From Ligustrum vulgare (Eukaryota; Streptophyta; Magnoliopsida; Lamiales; Oleaceae), in the NCBI GenBank assembly GCA_963555705.1, contig OY743190.1, positions 37,120,929-37,184,928 on the forward strand: a stretch of DNA of 64,000 nucleotides. The letters are read 5' to 3'. Numbering within the stretch: the first letter of the stretch is position 1; each line of letters opens with the position of its first letter. The notes under the pieces are model-generated. The model saw nothing but the letters and a program-made list of their open reading frames with translations. It did no database searches and was not told the origin of the DNA. Below, one piece after another: positions 1 to 12,474 of this stretch. Made by a program: the position numbers and the translations under genes.

Positions 1-537
1 CACTATTCTTTCCCCTTTAGTTTTGAACACAAAATCACTTATAATGACGAACTAAGTTCTAATATCACTTAAATCTGAAATTAGAGCCACATTCATCCAA
101 AAAACCCCCTTTCCAAAGTTTACTTGGCTTACTAATCCCTTCATCCCATTTCATAATTAAGCCAATATATTCATCATCCATGCCAATATCTATACTTCTA
201 TTATAAAATAAATCAATTTACAAGCTTATCTTAACTTAATCACTAAATTAACCTAATAACATAAAACCTAACCTTTAATACCAAGTATATATTTCAATCA
301 ACCTAGTTATTCCTCCCCCCCCCCCCCCCCATGTTGGTTTTAATATTATATATTATATAAGATTTTTAACCTTTTTGACAAATAAGTCCCTAACTTATAT
401 TTCCTTGATTTAATTAAACCCTTAGCTTATCTAAGTTTTAGGAAATAACCCCAACAAATAATCTAATATAATCTGGTCCTTATTCGACTTTGACTATTAA
501 AAGTTGACTAAAAAAATAAAGTAAGTGGGTTGTTACA
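1..537 (+). repeat. LTR-like fragment, 3' end
   Basis: AT-rich noncoding sequence ending GGTTGTTACA at 528-537. This is the inverse of TGTAACAACC, which opens the similar LTR-like sequence at 9940, so I read it as the 3' part of a Gypsy-type LTR cut by the window edge. It contains a poly-C run at 311-330. There is no ORF. The family (Tekay/Del-like) is a guess from general appearance. Confidence 0.33.
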
Positions 538-991
538 TGCGGCGTGAAGTATCTTTTACTTCTTGTTCTTTGCAGTTAAAAGTATAGTTTACGATTCTAA
601 CTTAAGGGATCATTTTACGAACTTGAAAGGTTCACTATATTCTCATAGAAGGGTTAGGTCTGCGGTTGTAGTGTACACATAACATTAGATAGCATCACCA
701 AAATAGTTGCTTAAGATTCGTTAATGGATTGTGTCCTAGATAAGATTAAAAAAAAAAAAAAAAAATTATCAAGGCTTATCGTGGAGTTGGCCACTCCGAC
801 CTTCCAAGAATGTGGATGGGCCTTTTTATCAATTATCATTTCATTTGAGTTGAGGTAAAATATCATGCACCCTGCACGACATCTTAATTATGACGTCATT
901 GTATAAAATAGGCCTATTATTACACTAACTGAAAAATATGGAAAAAATTTTAAATTGACAATAGCGGGAGGGGGTGACACAGGGAAGTCAT
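538..991. other. Unassigned AT-rich sequence with poly-A run
   Basis: No coding signal is visible. There is a poly-A tract near 749-766. The last five bases (987-991, GTCAT) are the target-site duplication of the Copia element that follows. Confidence 0.5.
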
Positions 992-2407
992 TGTTGGAAT
1001 TATATATGCCCATAGAGTATAATTCACGACATTTAAAAGTAAAATATTAATTGGTTGTATTAATATGATGTTGTATTTGTCCACGGGTCGATTTGATATT
1101 ACAAATTGAGTGTTTAAGTTGTTAAACACAGAAAGATTCAATTTGTGATTCGATCTAAAATTAACGTTCACGATCAGTAAATAAATATGGACAATTTATT
1201 TTGATAAGATCGTCTCGATTTTATTAAAGTCTGTCTTTGACTTTGGTAATAAAATTGAGAGTACGTTTGGAACGTATTGGACGGGACCACGTGAAATTAA
1301 TTTGTGACATTGACCATACAAATTTAATTTCACTTGATTATTGTACGTAGGACCTTAATCCTAATAGGATAATGGACTTCGATTACTAACTTGAAGTTCT
1401 TTGAGGTATCAATGGGTGAGATCAAATTGCTGATCAATATCTCGGTACTTTGGGAATTAAAGTAAACTAACGAGGAACATATATTCGTATTATGGAATCC
1501 GTCACCTTTTAGGTATGATCATAATCTCACTGGTTCTTCTAGTGGACAGTTGAATCTGAGCTCAGTAATTCGACAGTGACTGTTGAATTCTATGATGTGA
1601 TGGGATCACATCGAACTGTCAGACAGAAGATGAGAGTTGAGAATTTATGAATATTCGAAGAAGGGCATTTTGGTCATTTTAACTTGCTCCGAATATTCGA
1701 GTTGATCGACGGGGGTAACATGTAAGAACGATAAGTCAGAGGATATAATTATTGATTAATTGTTTCAGTAATTTCAATTTTACTAAGAGTGCAATCTCGT
1801 TCTTTTAGTGGAATAGAACGTGATTAATAAATTAATTTTGACTGATCAAGAGTTGATCGGGTCATAATTAATTTATTGGAGCTTAGTTTAATTGGGTCCG
1901 ATCAGGTTCCCTCGGTGGCTTCACTATAATGGGTTTATACATGCTTTTTACCTGTATTGGGTTGTGCAGAAATGAGCCTGTGTTATGGTACTAGGCCTGG
2001 TAGGGGTTTGGAGTGTAAAGAGGTTACAAATAGTCTCCCAAGACTATTTTTCTTAACCTAATAGGAAAAGTGGCGAGACACACACTAAAGTGTGTAGTGT
2101 GTGTTTCCTCTTTACAAAGAAACCCTAATCCTAGTTTAACCTAGATCTTGAAAAAGGTGACCACACACCTGCACAACTGCCATTGGAGAACACCGAGGAA
2201 AGCTTGAGGGTTTGAAGCTTTGGTGGAATCAAGCAGCAGTCGATGAAGATTATTGTAAAGCACGCTACAAGGGTAATCTTCTCAAAATCGTTTTATGTGC
2301 ACAATATTATTTATTCCAAGTTGAATACATAGAACAGAAAATCCTGTAACGGGATGATCTATCACAAGAAATCAATTTTGTGAGTAGAACAACCCGGGTT
2401 CCCAACA
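992..2407 (+). repeat. Copia 5' LTR
   Basis: 1416 bp direct repeat with short terminal inverted ends (TGTTGG ... CCCAACA). It is almost identical to 8107-9522 and, as in all LTRs, should carry the element promoter and polyadenylation signals. The visible differences are G versus T near 2006 and C versus T near 2080. Confidence 0.95.
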
Positions 2408-2409
2408 AT

Positions 2410-2421
2410 TGGTATCAGAGC
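2410..2421 (+). promoter_or_regulatory. Primer binding site (initiator Met tRNA type)
   Basis: TGGTATCAGAGC lies two bases after the 5' LTR. This is the standard plant Copia primer binding site, complementary to the 3' end of initiator tRNA-Met. Confidence 0.92.
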
Positions 2422-2528
2422 GTCAGGTTTTTGATACTGTTTTGTGTATTTAGGAATAAATATTTTTGTCTATGCATGTGTTAGTTGAGCGGTGTTAGGT
2501 TTTATGTGATTTGATTGTTATTGGATGA

Positions 2529-3343
2529 ATGATATTTTTTATTGAACAAATTTATGGCCTTAGATTTTTGTCGTCAAATCTTGTATTTGTATTATCGAGT
2601 CTTGTAACAAAAGGGGTGGATTACGATTCCATGTTTTCCCTTTTAATTTTTTATTTTTGCAATAGAATTAGGGTTTGTATTATTTTTATTGTAATTGTAA
2701 AATTGGAAGGACCAGATCTGTATTTTCACTTTGAAAGGGGACAAATTCTGCATTTTCTAATTACGGGACTGCATTGGCAAATTCGGAGGACCTGGCTTGC
2801 AAATTTCAATGACTGGGCTAAACTTCACCATCTTCAACACTTCAAGGACTTGGCTTGCAATTACTGGAAATCCACCATGAACGGCATGCAGGCAGTCGGC
2901 GGGACTCGTGGGTGCTACCAATGTGCTCGGCGGTCAATGGTGGCGCTTTTGGCGTTGCTATTTTGGCTCGATCGCGACGGTAGTGGAACCCACATATCCC
3001 GCTGCACGCAGTCGACAGCACTTGGGTGCTGCCGTTATGATCTGTGGATGATCGTGCCGCTGTTGGCGCTGTGACCCCATGTAGATAGCGGCGGCAGCGG
3101 CACCACAGGTGCCACTGCGATGCAGGTTCGAAAGTCGCAGCGCCGCAGCAGGTTCGAAGAGGCAGCGCCGCAGCAGGTTCGAAAAAGGCAGCGTCCATGG
3201 CACTGCTGCTGCTGTTGCGGCGACTCAACCCAGGCGATGGCGGCTGCGATACATGGGGCATCTGTTGTGGTCTCAATGGTTGTGACGTTTCCGACGATGG
3301 CATTTTGGTAGGCAGCGGCTGAATGGCATTTCGGTGGGCAGCG
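2529..3343 (+). other. Copia leader region with a GC-rich block in the gag position
   Basis: An open frame of 181 codons (2529-3074) occupies the gag position, but its translation shows no gag or zinc-knuckle signature that I recognise. From about 2870 to 3340 the sequence becomes GC-rich with repeated GCAGCGGC-like words, unlike the AT-rich surroundings, and is open in several frames on both strands, as expected from composition alone. It may be a transduced host segment or a replacement leader. I do not call it a gene. Confidence 0.4.
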
Positions 3344-5560
3344 GCTGAAACTTCCTCTCGGTTAGGTTACACAGCATGCAAGAAGAGTAGATTCATTTGG
3401 GCTGCAATTTTTCATTTGGGCTATAATTTTCATTTGGGCCTAAACTCCTTTTGGGCCAGATGGACTTAATTAAAATCGCAGATTGGACCAGTTTGAATAT
3501 AGACCAGATAATTATTATTTGAAGAGTTCGAGTAATGGGCTAGACACTTACAAATGGGAATTGAAGAATTGGGCCGGCTTGTGGCTCAATAGACTCTTTA
3601 ATTAATTTGTAATTTTTGTGTCTAGGTTTGGCCATAAATTATGTTCTTATTTATTTTATTATCGCCTTTATTTTATGCTTTAATTAAATTGTGAATGAAT
3701 GTCATAAATAACATGTCATGTAGATCGCATAAACACCGCTCTAGGTACTATACTGTCATGCATTGTTTTATATTTTATTTTCTTTTCTTAATGTTAGATT
3801 AGAAAATAAATATATTTATTAATAATTAAATGATTTTAAGAGTTAAAATTGATTGGTAATTATTAAATTAAAACCCAACAGTTCAAAATATTAAGTGAGT
3901 GAGGGTGCAAAATATTTTGAACCCACGGCCTCCCCTATTAGCCCATTAGTAAAAATTTGTGTATGCCTCGTGCTAATCTAATTAGTCTCCCTATAGGAGG
4001 GCTGTACTGTTTTGGTTACTAGATTGGGCCCAATTAGGTGATAATTTTTTAAGTGTGAATTAATCATGATTACCCTATAGGTGACATAATTAATTTGGTA
4101 CTTGAAATATTATTAATATAGGGGTTAGACACTTAAATCAATGACATCGTGGGGACTTCCTATAGAATATCCAAACGATGTCAATGATGGCCAAATTTTA
4201 ACGACTATAAATTAAATATTGCATGAGATGCTAGATATATTTAATTTAGTGGGAGGGTCCCAGCCTAGCCATAAATCACATTTATTTCTCCTATAGAGAA
4301 ATGTGTTTAAGATTTTGGGGTTTTAGGTTGTCGTCATATTATAGTAGTTTTGGGTCTACTTGTGCATAATTTTTTATTCATGCATCATATATAAAAGTAT
4401 TCATCATTTATGCAACTCGTGTTTAATACATTTATTTTATTTGAATGTCGTATTTCCACAACTAGTTATATGTTTAGACATCACCAACTAATTTGCGAAA
4501 ACTGTAACATGTCTCGTTATAATTCTTTTCCACTTATGACATTTGTTCGTGCTAGAAGATCCTTGTTCAAAAATAATTATAAATCTTCCAATGAAAATGG
4601 TTTTATTTTGATGAGATGGTTTATTGCATAATTTTGATTCTCACGTCAAGTACTTCGCAATAAAAACATCAAAATAGGATACCATATTTATTTTCTCGAT
4701 GGAAGGGTATTTATGATAATTTGAACATTTTAATTATACAAAATATGCTATCAAGCTATAATATATCTCTACTTATGAACCGATCACGTTTTTGCAAGAG
4801 ACCATTTGGTAAAACATGATTGGTCACTTTAACGTGGTGGAGGTTCCATTTGCAAACATTGGTTCATGTGACATAATGTTTGAGAAATCTTTTAAGATGA
4901 CCTCTTGCGGTTCAGTGTGGACTATATTCACCAGGATGAACGTGTCCCTGAAAGGTTCAATGTAAGCTATTCATAGAGAAGAGATTATTTTAAAGCAACA
5001 GATAGTATGGTAGGCCCTCTAACCTTTTTGCTTTTGAGCAAAGATAGGACTAATGAGGAAGTAGCCTTTCCTGGAAACTCTATAATGGAGTAAGACTCTA
5101 TTCATTGTGTTATGGTTAGTAATTGAGTCTATCTTGATTATAGATTCTAGAGTAACTAATCACTATTGCAAGTTGTTGCAATATGGTCCTAGGTGACCAA
5201 ATGACACAATGAGATAGAGTATAATATAAGGATAAGCACGGGTACGGTAATATGGAAAGAGCCGTAGGGCTTTTATGTTTGCGAAACAATTTAATTGTTA
5301 TTTTGTCTCTTTATTATTTGAGCGGAATTATTTAGCACTTAATTTCCAGTTATTAGTTGGAATTAAGTTAAATAATGCTCTTATTATTGCGAGACAAATG
5401 GTTAACAATCTCAAAGCCTTGTAAATGGTTCTAAGTGTAATATTACTACAAGTGATAAGGGATAGACGACTCCTTGTATTAATGAACTCTTTGATAAGAT
5501 CTTAAGATAATCATATTTATCTAAATAAGATTGAAAGACTAGTACAGATAGCCTCTAAGA
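3344..5560. other. Copia internal sequence without recognisable coding
   Basis: AT-rich internal sequence of the retrotransposon. Only short ORFs are present and no domain is recognisable. Confidence 0.5.
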
Positions 5561-5563
5561 ATT

Positions 5564-7830
5564 TTGGAGGTGGAATCTATGTGGGCTTTTGAATTTTATT
5601 TAGAGGGTAAAATGATTAAGATCTTAGGCTTGGTTACACTTATCCAAAACTCGATTTTAATACTAGTAAGGGATGGACCTCAAAAGGATCTGAGGTGGAA
5701 TCTATACTGTTTTTCTGAATCTTGTTTAGAGGATTATATGACCAAGAGTCCTTATACATTATATGGATTTAAGAGTTTGAGGATTAATACACTTTGATAC
5801 GTGTGGATTCTTTTATACTCAAGCTACGAGAGAGTGTGAGTAATTCATCACTTTTACTGATGATCACTCTAGATTTCGATTCTATCCTTAATATCTCATT
5901 GATCCAAAATGTTGAAGAAATTCTAAAATTTTGGACAGAAGTTGAGAAGTAATTAAGAGAATCGAGATACTTCGATTTGATCGAGGTTTGTGTATCTCTC
6001 ATATGAGTTTAGGAACCATTTATCGAAAAGGAGAACAAAGTAATACCAAATCAATGATGAGTTATCCTCATTACTAGTTTCATTTGGGAATGTACACCGG
6101 AGATAGTCAGGTTCCTTCATAGCATAGTACCATTGATTCGTTTCCTGAAATACCCCTAGAGTTGTGGCATGGGTGCAAGCCCAGTCTATACCACATTCAG
6201 ATTTGGGGACTTTTGGCACACAAGCTGAAAGGAAGGATTGACGAGATGGTGGCAACAATGAAGGTTTGATTATATATATAAGGTATACAATGAAACTAGA
6301 AATTATTTCTTCTATAGTCCTCTGGTCCAAAAAAGTATTTGTTGAGAACAAATGTGACTTTCTTAGAGGATAAGGCATATAGAAGAATACAAATCCACAA
6401 GTAAAATTCTATTGGATAAGATGTTAGAACGTGGTTCAAACAACTTGATTCCAGGTTTCCGCATAGAATTAATCTTGATGATTTGGGACTTCCTACGGAA
6501 CCGATGGTTGCTGATCCTAGTGGGAGAAATAGGCAAGTGGTTCAACCACTATTTTTGCCTGGTGAACCCAATGGACAGGGAAAAACCAAAGGTTGTAGTC
6601 GAAGTTGCTCTCACTGTTCTGCCTCTTCTTTATGTTCATAAAGAGGTAGTGAAGAGGTTGATCCCAATTAGGGATATCACCAAGTAGTGGGAGAAGAGGA
6701 AGTAACTCTGTTTGGACATAATGGAAATACACTTCCAGCGACTAATTGGAGTGGGAGGGTTGTAAGACCACCTTCTTGACGCTTATTCTACGGAGAGTCT
6801 TTTTAGACAGTCTCTACTGAAATAAGAGAAGGACTCCTCATTTAGGGAAGTGGTAGAAGTTATGGAATTGAAATCATGGAAGGTGAACGAGAACTCAGAA
6901 TTAGATTCCTAGTAATCCAACAAAGTTTGGATATTTGTAGACATACCCAATGGGGTCAAACCTATAGGGTGTGATGATTTTTAAGATGATAAAAGAATGG
7001 TAGATGGAAAGGTTGATACCTTTGGTGCAAGGCTTATGGTTGTGGGTTTGTGAAACCCTTCTCGCCAATAGTCATGCAACAGTTTACCTGGATCTTTTAT
7101 CCATTGTCGTTCATTGTCAAAATGAGGTACGACACATGGATGTCAAGATGTTGTTTCTTGAATGCATCTTGAGGAAATCATTTACAAAGTGTAATCTGAT
7201 GAGTTCATATTAAAAACCATGAAAGTAAAATTCATGACTTACAAGTTTCCAACTTTGGATTTGGGTATTTGTTCAACATATGGAATACAGAATTTGATCG
7301 AATGATTGTGATACATGTTCTTGATCAAAATCTTGATATATCTTAAGTATACTCGAGTATACAGAAAGATGAGTCAGTTTTCGCGACTATTTATTTGAAT
7401 GACACTCTACTAATGTGTGAGAGTATTTTCATTAAATAGTAATTGGCACCAGCAATTAGACATGAAGGACTTGTAGATGACTGTCTATTTTTCTAGACAT
7501 CCGTACTTTTCGGAGTGGGAGAAAAAAATAGAATAGAATAGTCTCAAGTTTCATGTAATAATAAGATACTATCTACATTTGCAATATTGAAGTCTTGAAA
7601 AGGAATAATGTTCTTTGTGGACTTTATCTATCTTATGAGTATTCTCTTAAGACTCATGGTAAGATAGAGAAGGTTCCTTATGCTTCGGCTATAGGAAGCC
7701 TTACTTTGCACTAGATAGGTCATATCTTATGTTGGGGATATTGTTGGTGATTATTAGTTTGATCCAGGATCAGATCATTGAATAGAGGTAAAGCACGTAC
7801 TGAAGCGTTTTTTGGAAAACGAGTAAATAT
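5564..7830 (+). pseudogene. Degenerate Copia pol (integrase, RT, RNase H remnants)
   Basis: Short pieces of Copia polyprotein appear in order but in changing frames with stops. They are a GAG-pre-integrase-like end (LEDYMTKSPYT near 5730-5760), an integrase core piece (FITFTDDHSRF at 5843-5875), the integrase C-terminal motif ELWHGCKPS (about 6159-6185), an RT entry motif (VRHMDVKMLFLE near 7126-7162), a YLNDTLL remnant of the YVDD active-site region near 7390, and a PYASAIGSL RNase H-linker motif near 7676-7702. The order matches Copia (INT before RT). No functional protein can be made. Confidence 0.85.
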
Positions 7831-8090
7831 TTGCTTATCTATTTAGTTGGTGATCTGATGGATTAAAACTAATTAAGATCTGATTTGACTAGGATTCTCG
7901 AGAGTCGTCAAAATTGGAATATAACTGGGAGATAATGTGGTTAATTGGTTGGGAATAACACAATCTTGGATTGTTTGTTATACAACCGTGACTTATATCG
8001 AAAGGAGTTACTATCTTGGTTGAGAACATAATCATTAGTGTAATGATGATGTTGACAAGATGGATGATTCGATGTTTCATATATACTCTA

Positions 8091-8106
8091 AGGGCAAGTG
8101 GGAGAT
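8091..8106 (+). promoter_or_regulatory. Polypurine tract
   Basis: A purine-rich run (AGGGCAAGTGGGAGA) directly abuts the 3' LTR at 8107, in the expected position for plus-strand priming. Confidence 0.85.
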
Positions 8107-9522
8107 TGTTGGAATTATATATGCCCATAGAGTATAATTCACGACATTTAAAAGTAAAATATTAATTGGTTGTATTAATATGATGTTGTATTTGTCCACG
8201 GGTCGATTTGATATTACAAATTGAGTGTTTAAGTTGTTAAACACAGAAAGATTCAATTTGTGATTCGATCTAAAATTAACGTTCACGATCAGTAAATAAA
8301 TATGGACAATTTATTTTGATAAGATCGTCTCGATTTTATTAAAGTCTGTCTTTGACTTTGGTAATAAAATTGAGAGTACGTTTGGAACGTATTGGACGGG
8401 ACCACGTGAAATTAATTTGTGACATTGACCATACAAATTTAATTTCACTTGATTATTGTACGTAGGACCTTAATCCTAATAGGATAATGGACTTCGATTA
8501 CTAACTTGAAGTTCTTTGAGGTATCAATGGGTGAGATCAAATTGCTGATCAATATCTCGGTACTTTGGGAATTAAAGTAAACTAACGAGGAACATATATT
8601 CGTATTATGGAATCCGTCACCTTTTAGGTATGATCATAATCTCACTGGTTCTTCTAGTGGACAGTTGAATCTGAGCTCAGTAATTCGACAGTGACTGTTG
8701 AATTCTATGATGTGATGGGATCACATCGAACTGTCAGACAGAAGATGAGAGTTGAGAATTTATGAATATTCGAAGAAGGGCATTTTGGTCATTTTAACTT
8801 GCTCCGAATATTCGAGTTGATCGACGGGGGTAACATGTAAGAACGATAAGTCAGAGGATATAATTATTGATTAATTGTTTCAGTAATTTCAATTTTACTA
8901 AGAGTGCAATCTCGTTCTTTTAGTGGAATAGAACGTGATTAATAAATTAATTTTGACTGATCAAGAGTTGATCGGGTCATAATTAATTTATTGGAGCTTA
9001 GTTTAATTGGGTCCGATCAGGTTCCCTCGGTGGCTTCACTATAATGGGTTTATACATGCTTTTTACCTGTATTGGGTTGTGCAGAAATGAGCCTGTGTTA
9101 TGGTACTAGGCCTGGTAGGGTTTTGGAGTGTAAAGAGGTTACAAATAGTCTCCCAAGACTATTTTTCTTAACCTAATAGGAAAAGTGGCGAGACACATAC
9201 TAAAGTGTGTAGTGTGTGTTTCCTCTTTACAAAGAAACCCTAATCCTAGTTTAACCTAGATCTTGAAAAAGGTGACCACACACCTGCACAACTGCCATTG
9301 GAGAACACCGAGGAAAGCTTGAGGGTTTGAAGCTTTGGTGGAATCAAGCAGCAGTCGATGAAGATTATTGTAAAGCACGCTACAAGGGTAATCTTCTCAA
9401 AATCGTTTTATGTGCACAATATTATTTATTCCAAGTTGAATACATAGAACAGAAAATCCTGTAACGGGATGATCTATCACAAGAAATCAATTTTGTGAGT
9501 AGAACAACCCGGGTTCCCAACA
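8107..9522 (+). repeat. Copia 3' LTR
   Basis: 1416 bp copy of the 5' LTR, followed by the target-site duplication GTCAT at 9523-9527. Confidence 0.95.
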
Positions 9523-9527
9523 GTCAT

Positions 9528-9939
9528 AGTCGACACAATGGAGGTGATAAAGCTGTTTATATTTGATTTTACAAAGCATAAGAGTTAGGGGTCGACATAT
9601 GAAGCACAACGTGCTATTTTATTCTTATGAAACAGTCTAGGAGTTGACATTCATTCCACAGAGGTCAACACCTGAGAAATCTTTTGTACCAAAACCTTAA
9701 ATAATTGAAACATAAAAAAGATACAACTTCCTTGATCCATTATTATAAATTACAAAAGGTAGATTGAAGCTTTTAGTTCAGCCTTACTCCTTTGTGCTAT
9801 ACATTTTTGCACGTCAAAAGATATTTTCACTACTCGATTACATTATCTCTTGAATACTACTATATATTTACCTTCTACCACTACAACTTCCCTGAAAAGT
9901 TCTCCGTGCACAAGCATTACACTATCTCCACATCGAAGT
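9528..9939. other. Unassigned sequence between repeats
   Basis: AT-rich with several GTCGACA/GTTGACA-like words, probably an old retrotransposon fragment. I see no gene. Confidence 0.4.
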
Positions 9940-10051
9940 TGTAACAACCTCAAGTTCAAAATCTTAAACATAGGCATGTTAACTTTTCTTTACTTAAATG
10001 CGGAATCAAATCATTTAAAACCTCAAAATTTTCATTTTTCTATTATAAAAT

Positions 10052-10115
10052 TTTACAGAAATTTCGGCAGAGTTTCCTCTATAAATTGGACTTAACCAAC
10101 CTGTAGAGAGACATC
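10052..10115 (+). repeat. Recurring 60 bp motif, copy 1
   Basis: A motif containing TTCGGCAGAGTTTCCTCTAT followed by AAATTGGACTTAACCAACCT. Close relatives lie at 20437-20500 and 22195-22260 inside the CACTA element, each followed by G-poor, A/C-rich sequence. Confidence 0.7.
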
Positions 10116-10780
10116 ATAACCATTTTACATATACAAATCTCAACTCATTCAATATTCAGACATCACCAAAACCATTTCAATAATCCTACACTCCTCAACA
10201 TAATAATCTCAAATCAATACACTTTAACAAATGAAATAAGAGATAATTTAAACTCTAATACGATATCAATACTTATTCGAATCTAACTCCAATGAAAACA
10301 ATTATCAATAATAAATGAATTAGGTAATAATTAATGGGAAACTTAAATAAATTCTAATTTTATTTTATTTTCAAAAATTGAAAGCGGATATAGCCTGAGT
10401 CTGCCACCGAATGCTCTCCTCGTCTCATCTAGCTTTCATCACCTGAAATATTGGGGAGGGTTTGGGGTGAGCTAAAGCTCAGTAAGCAAACTTCGTGCAA
10501 ATGATGCATGTTTATGACATGAAATGCTTAAAAACCTTTCAATCTTTCACTTAAACATTTTGAGACTTCATTTCAGCGTGAGCTCACCTGGTGTATATTC
10601 TAGTCAATCAGAGAGTAGTGGGAAATTCTTATTTAGAACCAGTTTAAAATCCACATTTCCACCGTAAAGCGGTTTACATTCACTCATAGAGGTTTAACAG
10701 TCCATCGCAAAGCGGTTGAACATTCCATCGCAAAGTGACTTAATTCGGGTACGTTGGTCCCCCGCGCCCCATTTCCCACT

Positions 10781-11092
10781 GTAGCGTACCCGGTCCTCAA
10801 GGGCTGCCGGCCGTCTACTCATGGTCTTTCCACTCCCCCCCTGGTCGTCCTGCTCCTCAGGGCTGGCAGCCTCGTTTCCAGGAAGTGGATTTTTTCCTCC
10901 CCAGGGATTCGAACCTTGTACCTAGGGGTTAAGTACAAACTTCATGGAATTCCTGGTACCATTAAACCAACCATGGGGGAGTGGAAAAACCATGTGTAGA
11001 CGGCCGACAGCTCTTGAGGAGCAGGACGACCAAGGGAGAGTGGAAAGATCATGAGTAGACGGGCGGCAGCCCTTGAGGACCGAGTACGCTAC
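10781..11092. mobile_element. Foldback element with tRNA-like core
   Basis: Inverted ends of about 55 bp start GTAGCGTACCCGGTCCTCAA and finish with the near-complement ending GAGTACGCTAC. Similar sequence flanks it (CCCACT / ACCCACT), a possible short target duplication. On the minus strand the interior has an A-box-like segment (10957-10972, GGTTGGTTTAATGGT) and a B-box-like GGTTCGAATCC (10915-10905), the order and words of a tRNA internal promoter. It lacks a complete tRNA cloverleaf, so it is a tRNA-derived, SINE-like module inside a foldback. Related palindromes cluster at 57499-58267. Confidence 0.65.
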
Positions 11093-12198
11093 ACCCACTC
11101 ACTCCTTTCATGACCTAGAAGTACACCCATTATCTTTCTTAAAACATGGGGTACATATCTTTTTGAGAAAACCTCAACTTTTCCACATTTTTCATTTAAA
11201 AATATTTGACTTCTAAATTCCATGTCAGTGCATGCTTGATGATGCAATGACATGGTAATGTGCATACTTGAACACTTTCTTAAATGAACATGTACTTATA
11301 TAAAGTAAACAAAGCTTCAAAGTAGGTAAATTACATTACAGTCACTTAAACACAAATTCCGCATTGACTTTCAACTTTACTGAAAATAGGGGAAGTTTAC
11401 TTACCTGAAATCCTTAGTATTTATTACTTTTGAATTTACAAGTGGAAAATTCTCGGGTGCCTATGACGTCATTGTACCAAATGTCCTAATTATTCCCATT
11501 CATTAACAAAATATAACTTTTAGATCAAAATCACATATCTCATTCTTTTTAATACTATCCTAACCGAGAATAAAACTTCAATTTAACCCAAATGTGACTT
11601 TATATAATAACTAAAACACATAAAACCATATTAAAAAATAAGAGATAAATTTCAATCCACGTTAGAAAGTTTCTCATCTTTTAATTCAAACTCAAACTCA
11701 AATATTTAACTTAACTCAAACTTTACAAAATATCAATTTACAATTTTAATCATTATAAAATCTGAACTTCTCAAATAATATTTCAATTAAATTTTAAAAT
11801 TAACCAAAATAATCAAATTCTTAAATCTGAAATTATCAAATTTTAAATTCGAAATCTACACTAAATATTCAATCAAAATAACCCAAACTCTTAAAAAATC
11901 TCAATTATGAAAATTGACCATTATAATCTGAAAGCAATCTTAAAATATCAATTAACCAAACTAGCACATTGATTTCTGGGATTCTGAAAATTTCTTGTAT
12001 ACACACATATATAATCAATTCATTTACCCATTTTTGTCAATTATTCATGTCATTATATAGATACATACAAATATACATATTACCCAAATCTGAAAATTGG
12101 TTTTTTCACAAGTTAGAAGTCTGAAAATTTCACATATAGGTAATATATGTACATACAATTCTATATAAACTCCATATATACATGAGTGTGCTTGACTA

Positions 12199-12281
12199 TG
12201 TGTGTTTGTGTGTGTGAAATGTGTGCGTATGATATGTGCGTGTCCGAACAGTGTGTGTGTGTGTTTGTGTGTGTGTGTGTT
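12199..12281. repeat. GT microsatellite
   Basis: Interrupted (GT)n tract; the ORFs across it are compositional artefacts. Confidence 0.85.
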
Positions 12282-12433
12282 GTGCCGGGGTAGAAAGGGA
12301 AGAGGGAAGAGGAGTGTTACCGGGGGTGTGGCCAACAAGGTGGTGGAAGTCGCCGGTGAGAGGCTGCGAGAGGTTGAGGGTGGCGATTTGTGTGTGTGAG
12401 GCGAGAGAGAGGAGAGAACGAGAGTGAGAGGTG

Positions 12434-12437
12434 TTGA

Positions 12438-12470
<33 letters not shown>
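12434..12470. repeat. GA microsatellite
   Basis: Uninterrupted (GA)n run of roughly 36 bases. Confidence 0.9.

Positions 12471-12474
<4 letters not shown>

Larger units (their letters stand above)
992..9522 (+). mobile_element. Complete Ty1/Copia LTR retrotransposon, very young LTRs, degenerate pol
   Basis: Seen directly: two 1416 bp direct repeats (992-2407 and 8107-9522), each starting TGTTGG and ending CCCAACA, flanked by the identical 5 bp duplication GTCAT (987-991 and 9523-9527). A primer binding site follows the left LTR and a purine-rich tract precedes the right LTR. By eye the LTRs differ at only two positions (near 2006 and 2080), so the insertion is recent. The internal 5.7 kb is noncoding or broken; integrase, RT and RNase H motifs survive only in shifted frames with stops. 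The element must have moved with proteins made by another copy, as a non-autonomous derivative. Confidence 0.93.

Noticed and set aside
2842..3311. Overlapping ORFs on both strands (153, 81 and 63 codons)
   Set aside because: They lie in the GC-rich block where stop codons are rare by composition. No domain and no codon pattern; they overlap each other in opposite frames.
12202..12427. Cys/Val-rich ORFs
   Set aside because: Produced by the GT microsatellite and its flanks.
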